This document shows positions 1-9,046 of a DNA stretch of 64,000 nt, in pieces. Made by a program: the position numbers and the translations under genes. The notes below the pieces were generated by a model. That model ran no database searches, had not been told where the DNA came from, and saw only the letters and a list, made by a program, of their open reading frames with translations. Numbering within the stretch: the first letter of the stretch is position 1; each line of letters begins with the position of its first letter. Origin of the DNA: Nanobdellati archaeon (GTDB taxonomy: Archaea; EX4484-52; GLR71). The stretch covers positions 70,663 to 134,662 of the forward strand of contig JAHYJR010000001.1 in assembly GCA_019429005.1 (NCBI GenBank), written 5' to 3'.

Positions 1-292
1 AAAAACCTAAATTCTTAATTTGTTTCAAAAAAAGATATAAGGCCTCATTATGTATTGTCGGTTCGCCACCTGTAATAGTAACGCCATCAATCCACTCTTT
101 ATTTTCCTTTAAAAAATCTAAAATCGCTTGCTTATCTACAAGCTCAAACTTTTTATCATTTAATACAAGTTCATGATTATGACAAAAATTACATCTAAAA
201 TTACATTTGGGTAAAAAAACAACAGAGGTCACTTTACCTTCCCAATCAATAAAAGATGTTCCAATAAAACCCGCAATACGTAATTTGCTAAT
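1..292 (-). CDS. nrdG: Anaerobic ribonucleotide reductase activating protein (partial)
   Basis: Radical SAM activase that installs the glycyl radical on NrdD. About 97 N-terminal residues are visible; the gene runs off the left edge. The CX3CX2C iron-sulfur motif is present (CNFRCNFC, near residues 29-36), followed by the glycine-rich TITGGEPT segment that contacts S-adenosylmethionine. The reading frame has a TAA upstream and no ATG, GTG or TTG before the conserved region. ATT at 292-290 is the likely start: it has a GAGGT element 8 nt upstream and overlaps the TAG stop of the preceding redoxin gene (ATTAG), as in translational coupling. It follows nrdD and the redoxin on the same strand, so the three probably work together. 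Family assignment is secure; the start codon is an inference. Confidence 0.88.
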   Translation of the reverse strand, partial: MSKLRIAGFIGTSFIDWEGKVTSVVFLPKCNFRCNFCHNHELVLNDKKFELVDKQAILDFLKENKEWIDGVTITGGEPTIHNEALYLFLKQIKNLGF

Positions 293-548
293 TTTGTATT
301 ACCTCTGACAATTGAGTTTTATCTGGTATCTGTGAACGCCAGGATATAATTTCAGAATCATCATCATCAACAACAATTGTTGTGGGTGTCCCCATAACAC
401 CATAAAAAGTTGCTTCAGCCATACCATCAACATTGTTTATGTTATATTCTTTAACAGAAACTTCACTACCTGACATAACCAATCTAACTAAATCTTTTGC
501 CGCTGGACAATTTGGACATTTGTCCTGCCAAAATATTTTTACTTCCAT
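288..548 (-). CDS. Glutaredoxin/NrdH-like redoxin
   Basis: An 86-residue thioredoxin-fold protein with an N-terminal CPNC active site (residues 11-14) and the cis-proline region GTPTT near residue 54. Small redoxins of this type reduce ribonucleotide reductase or its partners. Its place between nrdD and nrdG on the same strand supports a role in supplying electrons to the class III reductase, although class III enzymes often use formate, so the donor role is inferred. The ATG at 548 opens the protein directly with the first beta strand. The stop overlaps the start of nrdG. Confidence 0.82.
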   Translation of the reverse strand: MEVKIFWQDKCPNCPAAKDLVRLVMSGSEVSVKEYNINNVDGMAEATFYGVMGTPTTIVVDDDDSEIISWRSQIPDKTQLSEVIQN

Positions 549-693
549 ACCATAACCACCAAATCATAAAATAAAATATAAGAAAACCTAAAAATATTTA
601 GATTCATTATATATTAACATTTGCTATCCTATAATGTATACATCCCATTACACATACTAAAATATACATGTAAAAGATACAAAGATATAACAC

Positions 694-2811
694 TTATGAT
701 AAATTATAAGACCTATAACGATCCCTTAATTCTGCAAGTTTGCCTTTATTCCAATTACTTGTGGTTGACAAATATCCAGTCACTCTTGTTATACCATCAA
801 CATTTACAGAACTACAAGATTGACAACGGTCAATAAGACCGCGTACTACTTTATGACAACTCTTACAAAATGTAAACTCTGGCGAAAAAGCAATCTGTGT
901 ATTTTGTGTATTTGTAAATGTCTTCTTTACAAAACTGCCAAGTGCAGAGGGATCTGGTCTTGAATCTCCAAGCCATACATGAGTCAGTGCACCTGCATCA
1001 ATAAGTGGATGAAACATACCTTCTTGTGTAACTCTCTTTATCGGGGACATAGGAACACCAACATTAAGATATGTTGAATTTGTATAATACATCTCAGACG
1101 TTGTAAAATCACCTTTCACAACTTTTGCAACTTCATTAGGATATCTTTCACGATCAAGATGTGCAAGACGATATGCAGTTGATTCGGCGGGTGTCTGCTC
1201 AAGAGCAAAATGAAGTCCTGTCTTTTCAGAAAGTTCACGCTGTTTCTTACCCATATGTACAATAACCTTAAGACCAAATTTAATAGCTTTATTAGATTCA
1301 TGCAATTCTTCACCAAGATGAAACTGTACAAGTTCATTAAGTCCAAGCATACCCATCAAAAAAGACGCCCTTTCAAATCTATAATAAGGTTCACCATCAA
1401 GATCCATTGTAAGAATTGGAAGCGAACCTGCCGAACCTTGTGCTAATATTTTACGTATAAATTCTTTTTTCTCTATATGTGCTTGAGCCGCAAGTTCTAA
1501 ACTCTCATCAATATATTCAAATAATTTACTATCATCGCCCTTTGCAGCATAAGCTGCTCTTGGAAGATTTATTGTTACATTTTGCATTGCAGAATATCTC
1601 ATTTTCCATGGCTGTTTAGCATCTAACAAATCATTCTCATTAAGCTTAAATTGTAATCTACAACATTCACTAATTTTTGCTTCGTCACCACGATCAAAAA
1701 TAAAATAAGTATTCCCCATTTTTGAACCCACTTCACACGCAAGATCCATCATTTCCTCATGACCTTCAGTTTTGAAAAATTTATCAGTCACATGGAAATC
1801 CGGTTTTGGAAAAAAGAAAGGTCTTCCATAATTATCCCCTTTAAGATAAACTTCAAAAGCAGCTTTCATAAATGCTTGAGATTCACCAAGATACTCAGAA
1901 TAATTATTACCTGTATATTTACCACCTGGACCTATTGCTGGAACATCGCTAAAATGCTTTGGTATCTCCCAATAATAATTTGTATCTGTAAATGTAACCT
2001 GCCCCCCCCTTGATACTGCTTGCTGTGCAAACTCATAAATCATCATCTGTGCTAATTGTTTGATTCTAGATTCATCAAGACCAACAAGGAATGGTGCCAT
2101 AAATACGTTGACTGCATCCCACCCAATTGCACCTGCAAAATGTCCTTGTAACGCTGCAGCAAACTTCGTAAGATGTAATATTAAAACTTCGGGATGCTTA
2201 GCTGGACCCGCAACAGCATAATTACCACGCCCATCCATAACAAGACCAAACTTCTTCAAATACTCTACGGATTGACCAGAACAATAAGGCCTATCAATAA
2301 AATCAAGATCATGAAGATGTATCCTACCATTCTGATATGCTTTTCCAACATCCTCTGAAAAAACATTAAGAAGTGCATATTCTTTTTTAGCATGCCCTGC
2401 TAATGTCAAATTTATCGCTTCAGAATTATGATGAACATTAGAATTTTCTTTATTACTTAAAAAAAATAAATTTGTCATATCATATAAAGGCATACCCAAC
2501 CTTGTATGTAACTTACGATAATGTTCATACCCATGTTCAATTAATTTAGAATTAACTATTTCTCTAATAAGTGGTGCTGATATAAATTTAGCACCTGAAT
2601 TTTTAATAAATTTTTCTGCTTCAATTGCAATTACTTGAGCTTGATGTTTTGGCATACCCGTTTCCCGATTAAGTGCTTCTGTAATCTTTTCTTTATTCCA
2701 ATTTAAGATATCGTCACCACTTGTCCTTACAAAAAGAATATTGTCGGTAGTGTCACCAGAGCTTCCATTATTATTATTATTATTATTGTTATTTTTATTT
2801 TTGTTTACCAT
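694..2811 (-). CDS. nrdD: Anaerobic ribonucleoside-triphosphate reductase
   Basis: Oxygen-independent (class III) reductase making deoxyribonucleotides with a glycyl radical. An ATP-cone-like regulatory region lies in about the first 110 residues, then the barrel domain with a CC pair in ISECCRLQF, a zinc ribbon near the C-terminus (CKSC and CQSC) and the glycyl radical motif RVTGYLS about 27 residues from the end. The start at 2811 is chosen because AAGGTGG lies just upstream; an in-frame ATG at 2838 has no such element. The N-terminus carries a run of nine asparagines encoded by an AAT-type trinucleotide repeat, which looks like microsatellite growth and sits before the conserved domain. 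Likely co-transcribed with the redoxin and nrdG downstream. Confidence 0.95.
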   Translation of the reverse strand: MVNKNKNNNNNNNNNGSSGDTTDNILFVRTSGDDILNWNKEKITEALNRETGMPKHQAQVIAIEAEKFIKNSGAKFISAPLIREIVNSKLIEHGYEHYRKLHTRLGMPLYDMTNLFFLSNKENSNVHHNSEAINLTLAGHAKKEYALLNVFSEDVGKAYQNGRIHLHDLDFIDRPYCSGQSVEYLKKFGLVMDGRGNYAVAGPAKHPEVLILHLTKFAAALQGHFAGAIGWDAVNVFMAPFLVGLDESRIKQLAQMMIYEFAQQAVSRGGQVTFTDTNYYWEIPKHFSDVPAIGPGGKYTGNNYSEYLGESQAFMKAAFEVYLKGDNYGRPFFFPKPDFHVTDKFFKTEGHEEMMDLACEVGSKMGNTYFIFDRGDEAKISECCRLQFKLNENDLLDAKQPWKMRYSAMQNVTINLPRAAYAAKGDDSKLFEYIDESLELAAQAHIEKKEFIRKILAQGSAGSLPILTMDLDGEPYYRFERASFLMGMLGLNELVQFHLGEELHESNKAIKFGLKVIVHMGKKQRELSEKTGLHFALEQTPAESTAYRLAHLDRERYPNEVAKVVKGDFTTSEMYYTNSTYLNVGVPMSPIKRVTQEGMFHPLIDAGALTHVWLGDSRPDPSALGSFVKKTFTNTQNTQIAFSPEFTFCKSCHKVVRGLIDRCQSCSSVNVDGITRVTGYLSTTSNWNKGKLAELRDRYRSYNLS

Positions 2812-3164
2812 CAAACCACCTTGAAAAAGAATAAGCATAATTATACAGAAACATTAAAAAGTCTGTTTGTTTAAACGCAATTATAAAACAGTAGTATATC
2901 CAACACATACTATTAATTAACAGTCACTGAAACACAATAAGATCATTATTTATAAACAAATTAAAAAAAATTATTTATTTTTTAAAAAAACTATTTTTGA
3001 AAATATTTTAAAAAGAATTCAATAAGAACTTTTCAAAAAATACAACAATCTATAAACAAAATAAAATTAAAACCAAAATACATATATACGCCTAAAAACT
3101 AATACAATTTAGAACAAAGCTAAAACAGCCAATACAATCAACAAAAAATAAAGAGGGAGTTTAC
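2812..3164. other. Intergenic region, divergent promoters
   Basis: A 353-bp very AT-rich spacer between nrdD (leftward) and a membrane protein gene (rightward). It holds one inverted repeat, TAGTAT-9 nt-ATACTA at 2892-2912, about 80 bp upstream of nrdD, which could be an operator. A GAGGGAG ribosome binding site lies just before the gene at 3165. I see no RNA gene or open frame of note here. Confidence 0.4.
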
Positions 3165-3539
3165 ATGGTAAGAAAAACAATTAAAAACAATATTAAAAAA
3201 CAACATGCAGATATGATTGGAAGCACAAGTTTTATACTTGGTGTACTTATTGCAATTATCGCGGGTTTACCATTAGGTAATGTTATACCGTCTGATGCAG
3301 CAGCAATAATCCTTGTTGTATTCGGTTTAATTGTAGGAACACTAAATATAAATGATTCTGAAATCACAAAATTTTTGATAGCATCAATGGCATTCATCGT
3401 TGTTGGAACATCCCCAATAACATTATTGCCAATAATTGGTCCAACAATAGGACAAATTTTGATATATATCACATATTTTGTTGCACCTGCAACATTAATT
3501 GTTGCTCTTGAAGCAATACATGAAGTAGTAAGGTCTTAA
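3165..3539 (+). CDS. Small integral membrane protein, unknown function
   Basis: A 124-residue protein with a basic N-terminus (about 14 residues, rich in Lys) followed by four hydrophobic stretches of about 20 residues each (roughly 19-40, 45-62, 70-90 and 95-118), so probably four membrane helices. No catalytic motif is visible. The start is well supported by GAGGGAG 5-6 nt upstream. It is monocistronic: its own terminator overlaps the stop codon. I do not recognise a characterised family. Confidence 0.7.
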   Translation: MVRKTIKNNIKKQHADMIGSTSFILGVLIAIIAGLPLGNVIPSDAAAIILVVFGLIVGTLNINDSEITKFLIASMAFIVVGTSPITLLPIIGPTIGQILIYITYFVAPATLIVALEAIHEVVRS

Positions 3540-3563
3540 AGACCTTACATTTTTTATTTTTTA
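3528..3563 (+). terminator. Intrinsic-type terminator
   Basis: A perfect inverted repeat, GTAAGGTCTT and AAGACCTTAC separated by one base, overlaps the stop codon of the membrane protein gene and is followed by two T-runs (ATTTTTTATTTTTT). Confidence 0.7.
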
Positions 3564-3593
3564 AAAAAAACTAAAAACAAATTAAAACAAAAA

Positions 3594-3983
3594 TTAATTC
3601 TCAAAAAACCAAATATCATCTGAAATTATTTCGAAAACACTATTATAGATATCAACACTGCCACTAATACACACAATATCAGAAGTGTCTAAAAATAATG
3701 AAACTTCTTTTGATTTTGCAATATCTTTGAAAAAAACAACAAGAATTTTATTACTTATATTATTTATATCTGAAAAAACCGCAAAAAAATGACCATCTTT
3801 AGTTAAACTATAAGAATCAACAAAACCACAAACAGATACAAAATCACCAATAAAATCATAATCAATATCTTGTATTTCAACAAGATCTGGTTTAAATGAA
3901 GAAGAAATAAAAACGAAAATAATACCAAATGAAAAAACAAGTAGACTTAAAAAAATAACATCTTTATCTTCTAATTTATACAT
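3594..3983 (-). CDS. Membrane-anchored OB-fold-like protein
   Basis: About 129 residues: one N-terminal membrane helix (roughly residues 8-28), then a beta-rich soluble part. Its pattern of alternating strands (VSVCGFVDSY, FFAVFSDI, KILVVFF, IVCISGSVDIY) resembles a single OB-fold of the tRNA-anticodon/RPA type. The fold call is by pattern only. The ATG at 3983 lies inside the 3' end of the upstream thpR-like gene (8-bp overlap), so the two are probably translated together. A GTG at 3992 is an alternative start. Confidence 0.55.
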   Translation of the reverse strand: MYKLEDKDVIFLSLLVFSFGIIFVFISSSFKPDLVEIQDIDYDFIGDFVSVCGFVDSYSLTKDGHFFAVFSDINNISNKILVVFFKDIAKSKEVSLFLDTSDIVCISGSVDIYNSVFEIISDDIWFFEN

Positions 3984-4542
3984 AAGAATCACTTAAAAAA
4001 GAAAAACGGTTCTTTATAGAATATACTATACCAAGCGGTGTAAGTGTGCTATCTTTAAGTAAAACCTCATTCAATTTAAAGGGTTTTGATACAAAAGTAT
4101 TATAATCAGATAATGCTGTTTCTAACTTTTTAACATCACAAGATTTTTTAAAACGACCCAATGTTACATGAGGAATAAAACGAATTTCATGTGTAAATCC
4201 AAATTTTTCAAGAACAGTGCCTATAGTATTATAAATTTCTAAAAGTTTTTTATTCTCTTTTACACCAACCCATAAAACTCGCGCATCTTCAACATTAGGA
4301 AAAACGCCAACATTTTCAAGATCTAATTCTAAATCCATATATCTTTCTAATTTTGGAGTTAAAACAGAATTAATCTTTTGAATAAGGTGTTCATCTACAT
4401 TTCCAAGATATTTGAGAGTAATATGCATATTATCCGATTTTATATAATTAAAATTATCTAATCTTTCAGCCAAATCAACTTGCATATTTACAAGCCCTCT
4501 TCTAATAGCATAAGGTATATCAAAACAGAAGAAACATCTCAT
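3976..4542 (-). CDS. thpR: RNA 2',3'-cyclic phosphodiesterase (LigT/ThpR family)
   Basis: A 188-residue 2H phosphoesterase. Both catalytic HxT motifs are present: HIT at residues 40-42 in MHITLKYLG and HVT at 125-127 in PHVTLGRF. Length and spacing match the ThpR family, which hydrolyses 2',3'-cyclic phosphates at RNA ends; the cellular substrate in archaea is not settled. The gene overlaps the OB-fold membrane protein downstream and diverges from the ATPase gene at 4634 across a 91-bp promoter region. Confidence 0.9.
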   Translation of the reverse strand: MRCFFCFDIPYAIRRGLVNMQVDLAERLDNFNYIKSDNMHITLKYLGNVDEHLIQKINSVLTPKLERYMDLELDLENVGVFPNVEDARVLWVGVKENKKLLEIYNTIGTVLEKFGFTHEIRFIPHVTLGRFKKSCDVKKLETALSDYNTFVSKPFKLNEVLLKDSTLTPLGIVYSIKNRFSFLSDSYV

Positions 4543-4633
4543 AATAAGATATATCTATACATAGATTTATATTTATTCGTCATATAGAATATTAATATAA
4601 CACTTAAATTCACATGAAACACACGTGAACCTT

Positions 4634-5812
4634 ATGAAATCAATACAAAACTATGATTGGTATACTGAAATGGGATGGACCCGAAACCCCTTCTCTCTAG
4701 ATATATACCCTGAATTATTTGTTGGACACGAAAATGAAATAAAAACTATTAAAAATAGCATTAAAAACAATCAAAAATTCATATTAATCACAGGCCCAAC
4801 AGGTATTGGAAAAACAACATTTCTCAAATGGATTACCACACAATATGATACAGTCTATATTCCTAAACCACCAATAGATGAAAAAGAACTCGTTACGATA
4901 TTCAAAAATACTATATTAAAAAAAACAATAATTGAAAAAATCATAGCAAAACTAACAGGAGAACAAGATGTAAACATATACAATCTTGCAGAAATGATTA
5001 ACAAACATAAAAAGAATAAACAATTGATATTTATCGTTGATGAGGCACATGAAACTAGTTTACATGTACTTGAATGGTTACGAACCTTAACAGATCATAT
5101 TGAAAATTCAATACTTATATTATCAGGCCTTAGAAAACTTAAAACAGACAAATTAAACAATATCGAAACATTAGATACTAGGATTAACGTGAACGTGCAA
5201 TTAAGTACGTTAACTAAAAATGAAAGTGTAAAATTAGTTAAAAAACGTATCGAATCTGTGGGGGGTCAAAACATTAACCCATTCACACTCGACACAATCT
5301 CGGAAATATACACAATATGTGGTGGGTTTCCAAGAGAAACAATAAAAATCTGTAACAAATTAATATTAAATGCAATTAACACTAAATCTATGATAATAGA
5401 CAATATAGATGAAGAAAACGAAAACACACAAGAAGACAAAAAACAACTAACAGAACATACTGATAAGAATAATACAATACAAATGGTAAACAAAGAACAA
5501 CGTGAACAAAAAAGTGTATTGTACCATAAATATATGACAGATACAAATCAAATAACACGAAACAGTATAGATATGCTTACAAAAAAACAAAGGGATATTA
5601 TAAATATATTATCAAATAAACCAGCAACACCAACTAACATTATTAATATAATCAGCTTAAAGGAATATAAAACGAAAAATCATGCATTACGATCAATAAA
5701 TAATATATTACGACGTTTAGTCGATTCAGGATATATTACACGTGAACGTCAAGGTAAAGCCTATATATACAAATTGACCCCTAAAGTAAAAGTGTTTTTG
5801 ATAGATAATTAA
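4634..5812 (+). CDS. AAA ATPase with C-terminal winged helix
   Basis: About 392 residues. The N-terminal part has the GWxxNPF signature and a P-loop GPTGIGKTT (about residues 53-61), a Walker B with FIVDEAHE, and downstream sensor-type residues in the GGFPRE segment. This is the ExeA/TniB-like, Orc-related AAA group. A Lys/Glu/Gln-rich linker of about 60 residues leads to a C-terminal winged helix (roughly 315-390) that resembles MarR/ArsR-type DNA-binding domains. Its role is unknown; a DNA-linked function is inferred from the winged helix. The ATG at 4634 is preferred over a GTG at 4625. There is no ribosome binding site, and AT-rich TATA-like sequence lies at 4590-4602. Confidence 0.7.
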   Translation: MKSIQNYDWYTEMGWTRNPFSLDIYPELFVGHENEIKTIKNSIKNNQKFILITGPTGIGKTTFLKWITTQYDTVYIPKPPIDEKELVTIFKNTILKKTIIEKIIAKLTGEQDVNIYNLAEMINKHKKNKQLIFIVDEAHETSLHVLEWLRTLTDHIENSILILSGLRKLKTDKLNNIETLDTRINVNVQLSTLTKNESVKLVKKRIESVGGQNINPFTLDTISEIYTICGGFPRETIKICNKLILNAINTKSMIIDNIDEENENTQEDKKQLTEHTDKNNTIQMVNKEQREQKSVLYHKYMTDTNQITRNSIDMLTKKQRDIINILSNKPATPTNIINIISLKEYKTKNHALRSINNILRRLVDSGYITRERQGKAYIYKLTPKVKVFLIDN

Positions 5813-5851
5813 GATACAGAAATAATAGATAGTTAAAAACATAACATATAG

Positions 5852-6556
5852 ATGTTTATTATGGAATTAAACACAATAATATTAATAATTTTAACAATTT
5901 TAATGGTTGTAAGTATCTTATTTAATCAAAAATATTTTAATAAAACAGCAATAATTATCGCGTTATTATTTGGAATAATTATAACACAAACAAAGGGCTT
6001 GCGTTGGTTTTTAATATTATTCACATTCTTAATTATAAGTATACTCGCAACACATATCAATTCAAAAATAAAGGGTGTACACCATAGTTCACGTGAAACT
6101 GATAATGTATTATCAAATGGTTTAGTACCATTAATGAGTGCAATTTATTCTATTAAAAACAATGACCCTATATTTTTCTTAATATACCTTGGAAGTATAT
6201 CTGCAGCATTAGCAGACACAATTAGTTCGGAAATCGGTATGTTGTCAAAAAAAGACCCAATAATGATAACAACGCTTAAAAAAACAAAAAGTGGTGAAAA
6301 TGGAGGTATTTCTATATTAGGATTTATAGCCGCAATCACAAGTTGCACAATTTTAGCAATTATAACATACATACTATTTGATATAAATTATACAATATTT
6401 ATTGCAATAATTATCTCAGGTCTTATTGGTACGATTATTGATAGTATACTTGGAGCAACACTTGAAAATAAAAATAAAATAACAAATGGCTCTGTAAATT
6501 TCATAACAACATTATTTGGAGGTATAATACTCGTAGTAATAACATTATTACTTTAA
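5852..6556 (+). CDS. DUF92 family membrane protein (VTE6-like kinase family)
   Basis: A 234-residue polytopic membrane protein with six or so hydrophobic segments. Conserved DUF92 signatures are visible: HHSSRETDNVLSNG, DTISSEIG, SGENGGIS and DSILGATLEN. The plant member VTE6 phosphorylates phytyl phosphate with CTP; archaeal members are presumed to act on polyprenyl phosphates, which is an inference from the family. An in-frame ATG at 5861 could also be the start. It is 39 bp after the ATPase gene on the same strand. Confidence 0.8.
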   Translation: MFIMELNTIILIILTILMVVSILFNQKYFNKTAIIIALLFGIIITQTKGLRWFLILFTFLIISILATHINSKIKGVHHSSRETDNVLSNGLVPLMSAIYSIKNNDPIFFLIYLGSISAALADTISSEIGMLSKKDPIMITTLKKTKSGENGGISILGFIAAITSCTILAIITYILFDINYTIFIAIIISGLIGTIIDSILGATLENKNKITNGSVNFITTLFGGIILVVITLLL

Positions 6557-6685
6557 ACAACCAATAAAACACCAAATAAAAAGAATATTTATAAACTTTT
6601 ACGACAAATAATTATTTAAAAAAGTATAGCCTCATTTAAAAAAATAAAAAACACAAAATTACATAATCAAATTGGTGAAATAAAA

Positions 6686-6946
6686 ATGGATACATTTGTA
6701 AAAGGTAGGGAACTTATAGGAAAAACGGTTGTTTGTGAAGAAAACGGACGGAAATTTGGAATCGTTGGAGATCTTAGTTTTATAACAGACACAGGCGAAC
6801 TTTTAAATTTGTTAATTACAGAACCAACAAAACACGCATTAGAATTACAATTACAACAAGATGAAAAGGGTCGATTTTTAATCCCGTTCTCATCAGTTAA
6901 ATCAGTTAGTGATTTTGTTATAGTTACAGAAAAAGAGATATTCTAA
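6686..6946 (+). CDS. PRC-barrel domain protein
   Basis: An 86-residue protein made of one PRC-barrel: [19 protein letters not shown], the [12 protein letters not shown] segment and the closing [15 protein letters not shown] strands. Archaea carry several such stand-alone proteins, linked to RNA processing or cell division machinery; which applies here is unknown. GGTGA 7 nt before the ATG fixes the start. A TTTATAAA box near 6588-6595 would give a leader of about 70 nt. The stop overlaps the stop of radA on the other strand by three bases. Confidence 0.8.
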   Translation: MDTFVKGRELIGKTVVCEENGRKFGIVGDLSFITDTGELLNLLITEPTKHALELQLQQDEKGRFLIPFSSVKSVSDFVIVTEKEIF

Positions 6947-7941
6947 TCAGAGATATCTCCTTCTTCTTTTTTTTCTTTGAAAACACGTGGTTTTCGAGCA
7001 GCCCCAACAGCATCCCCAATACCCTCTTCAGTAATAGTATATATCGCTTCACCGTCCGGAAGATATGGACTATCTACAAGTTTTGCAACCCGCAAATTCT
7101 GTTTACTTTTTCTAAGATACAGCCTAAATGTTGATGTATGACCAACAATATGTCCCCCAATAGCCTCAGTCGGATCACCAAATAACACATTAGGTCTTGA
7201 CATAACTTGATTTGTAACAAAAATTGCCGCATTATAATTATCAGATAATTTTTGAAGATCATGCATATGCCTATTTAATTTTTGTTGACGTGCAGACAAA
7301 GTACCACGACCAACATAATCAGTTCTAAATTGAGCAGTAAGCGAATCAACTATAACAAGCCGTATATCTTTTTCTTTCATAATTGATTGTGCTTTTTCAA
7401 CCAAAATCATTTGATGATCTGAATTATATGCCCTTGCAATAAAAATATTTTCCAAAATCTTTTTTGGATCTAAACCTTTAGCAATAGCCATCTGTTCAAT
7501 TCGCTCAGGCCTAAATGTGTTTTCAGTATCAATATATAACACACGACCCTTAAGACCCCCGTCTTTAACAGGCATCTGGACATTTACAGCAAGCTGATGT
7601 GCAATCTGTGTTTTGGACGAACCAAAAGCACCATAACATTCAGTTATTGCCTGTGTTTCTAGACCTCCATTCATAAGCTCATTAAGAGTTTCAGAACCAA
7701 ATGTAATTTTACCAATCAATTTTCGTTTTTCAAGAGCTTTAAGACCTGTTTCAAAACCCATATCAAGTGCATCTCGTGCTGAATTAATTATCTTTGCCGC
7801 AACACCTTCACCAATATCCGCAATAACTGCAACATCTGACGCATTTGCTGTTGCAAGACACATAAGATCTGAATACCCTGCGTCTTCTAATTTTTCTGAA
7901 GTCTTTGGACCAATACCCGGTAAATCTTTAAGCGATTTCAT
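6943..7941 (-). CDS. radA: RadA recombinase
   Basis: Archaeal Rad51/RecA orthologue that forms filaments on single-stranded DNA and exchanges strands. It has an N-terminal helix-hairpin-helix domain ([17 protein letters not shown], residues 7-23), the ATPase core, a Walker B with LVIVDSLT (about 195-202) and loop-2/C-terminal signatures ([17 protein letters not shown]). The Walker A reads GAFGSSKTQ (104-112): the glycine normally found before the catalytic lysine is serine. The start at 7941 is set by GGGTG about 9 nt upstream; an ATG at 7953 lies almost on top of that element. It follows rpa by 22 bp and is probably co-transcribed with it. Confidence 0.96.
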   Translation of the reverse strand: MKSLKDLPGIGPKTSEKLEDAGYSDLMCLATANASDVAVIADIGEGVAAKIINSARDALDMGFETGLKALEKRKLIGKITFGSETLNELMNGGLETQAITECYGAFGSSKTQIAHQLAVNVQMPVKDGGLKGRVLYIDTENTFRPERIEQMAIAKGLDPKKILENIFIARAYNSDHQMILVEKAQSIMKEKDIRLVIVDSLTAQFRTDYVGRGTLSARQQKLNRHMHDLQKLSDNYNAAIFVTNQVMSRPNVLFGDPTEAIGGHIVGHTSTFRLYLRKSKQNLRVAKLVDSPYLPDGEAIYTITEEGIGDAVGAARKPRVFKEKKEEGDISD

Positions 7942-7963
7942 AACACATAACACCCTATATATT

Positions 7964-8953
7964 TTATAATAATTTTTTTATTTCGTTTTCAATATTAAGC
8001 TCATCTACCCCTTTAACGAGTAACTCTAAAGTACCAGTAAATGAATTATTTTTTATTGTTCCATCTATAACAAATTCTTTCCCAATAATATCTAAAGAAG
8101 ATATAAATGTATCATAACCTTGAGATAATTTTGATTCTAACGTCAAAACATCTTGACCTATAATAAATTCTGCATCCGTCCCAAAAAAAGTTGTGTCAAT
8201 TACATTATAACCATCATCAACTACACACGAGATAATAACCTGTTTTTCAGGAACGATCATGCCATGAACATCACAAGAATCCCCAACAAGCTTTTTTCTG
8301 CATTCAGGACACATATCATACACTTGTGGTTTTTTATTAATCTCAAGAATAATGGCTTTGATATTTACTATATCATTTTCAGAAAAATTTGAAAGTGTTC
8401 CTTTCAAAGACGAAAAAGAATGAGATACTACTGAAGATAATAATGAATTTTGTTCAATTATTTTTTTATTTGTTGTTTTTTTTAAAACACCGCTACGACC
8501 GAGATTTACAGTCAATACACCCATATAATTCTCTTTAGAATATGCTTTTTTAATATCTACAATATCACCAACAACAACACCCTCTAATTTATCAATATCA
8601 TCATTCCATAAAGTCAACTCAATAACACCACTAATATCACCAACTTTTATAGTCTGTAAACGACCATTAAAACGTGCAGTATTAATAACTTTAACAGGAT
8701 ATAACTCAAAAACCTTTGCAGAAAAATTTAAAGAACTCATACCATCAAAAATATCCGAAATGTTTGTTGAAAGATCCATAGGTTTTATTAAATCACAACC
8801 CAATTCTCGACCAACAAGATGTATTGCGCCAATTCTAGACACAAGACCTGAAAATTCAGATTCGGTTTCCAAAACTTTTTTTAGAATTTCATCAATTTTT
8901 ATACCAGATACTTTTGATATTTGTGATAAAACTTTATCATTTTCTACATCCAT
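7964..8953 (-). CDS. rpa: Replication protein A-like single-stranded DNA-binding protein
   Basis: A 329-residue protein with at least two OB-folds (about 70-155 and 180-300). The second is interrupted by a zinc finger, [17 protein letters not shown] (C-x2-C and C-x2-H), typical of archaeal RPA large subunits. It protects single-stranded DNA in replication and repair and normally works with RadA, whose gene follows in the same direction. There is no ribosome binding site. TTTATAAA lies about 26 nt upstream of the ATG, so the transcript is probably leaderless. Confidence 0.88.
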   Translation of the reverse strand: MDVENDKVLSQISKVSGIKIDEILKKVLETESEFSGLVSRIGAIHLVGRELGCDLIKPMDLSTNISDIFDGMSSLNFSAKVFELYPVKVINTARFNGRLQTIKVGDISGVIELTLWNDDIDKLEGVVVGDIVDIKKAYSKENYMGVLTVNLGRSGVLKKTTNKKIIEQNSLLSSVVSHSFSSLKGTLSNFSENDIVNIKAIILEINKKPQVYDMCPECRKKLVGDSCDVHGMIVPEKQVIISCVVDDGYNVIDTTFFGTDAEFIIGQDVLTLESKLSQGYDTFISSLDIIGKEFVIDGTIKNNSFTGTLELLVKGVDELNIENEIKKLL

Positions 8954-8975
8954 AAATATGATTACAATTCAAACC

Positions 8976-8985
8976 TTTATAAATA
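8976..8985 (-). promoter_or_regulatory. TATA box of the rpa-radA operon
   Basis: On the minus strand TTTATAAA is centred about 26-28 nt upstream of the rpa ATG, which places the transcription start at or next to the start codon. Confidence 0.55.
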
Positions 8986-9046
8986 CTTATAATACATAAA
9001 ATACCGCTTAGGCCTATAGCTTTAAAAAAACAAAAAATGAAAAGAG

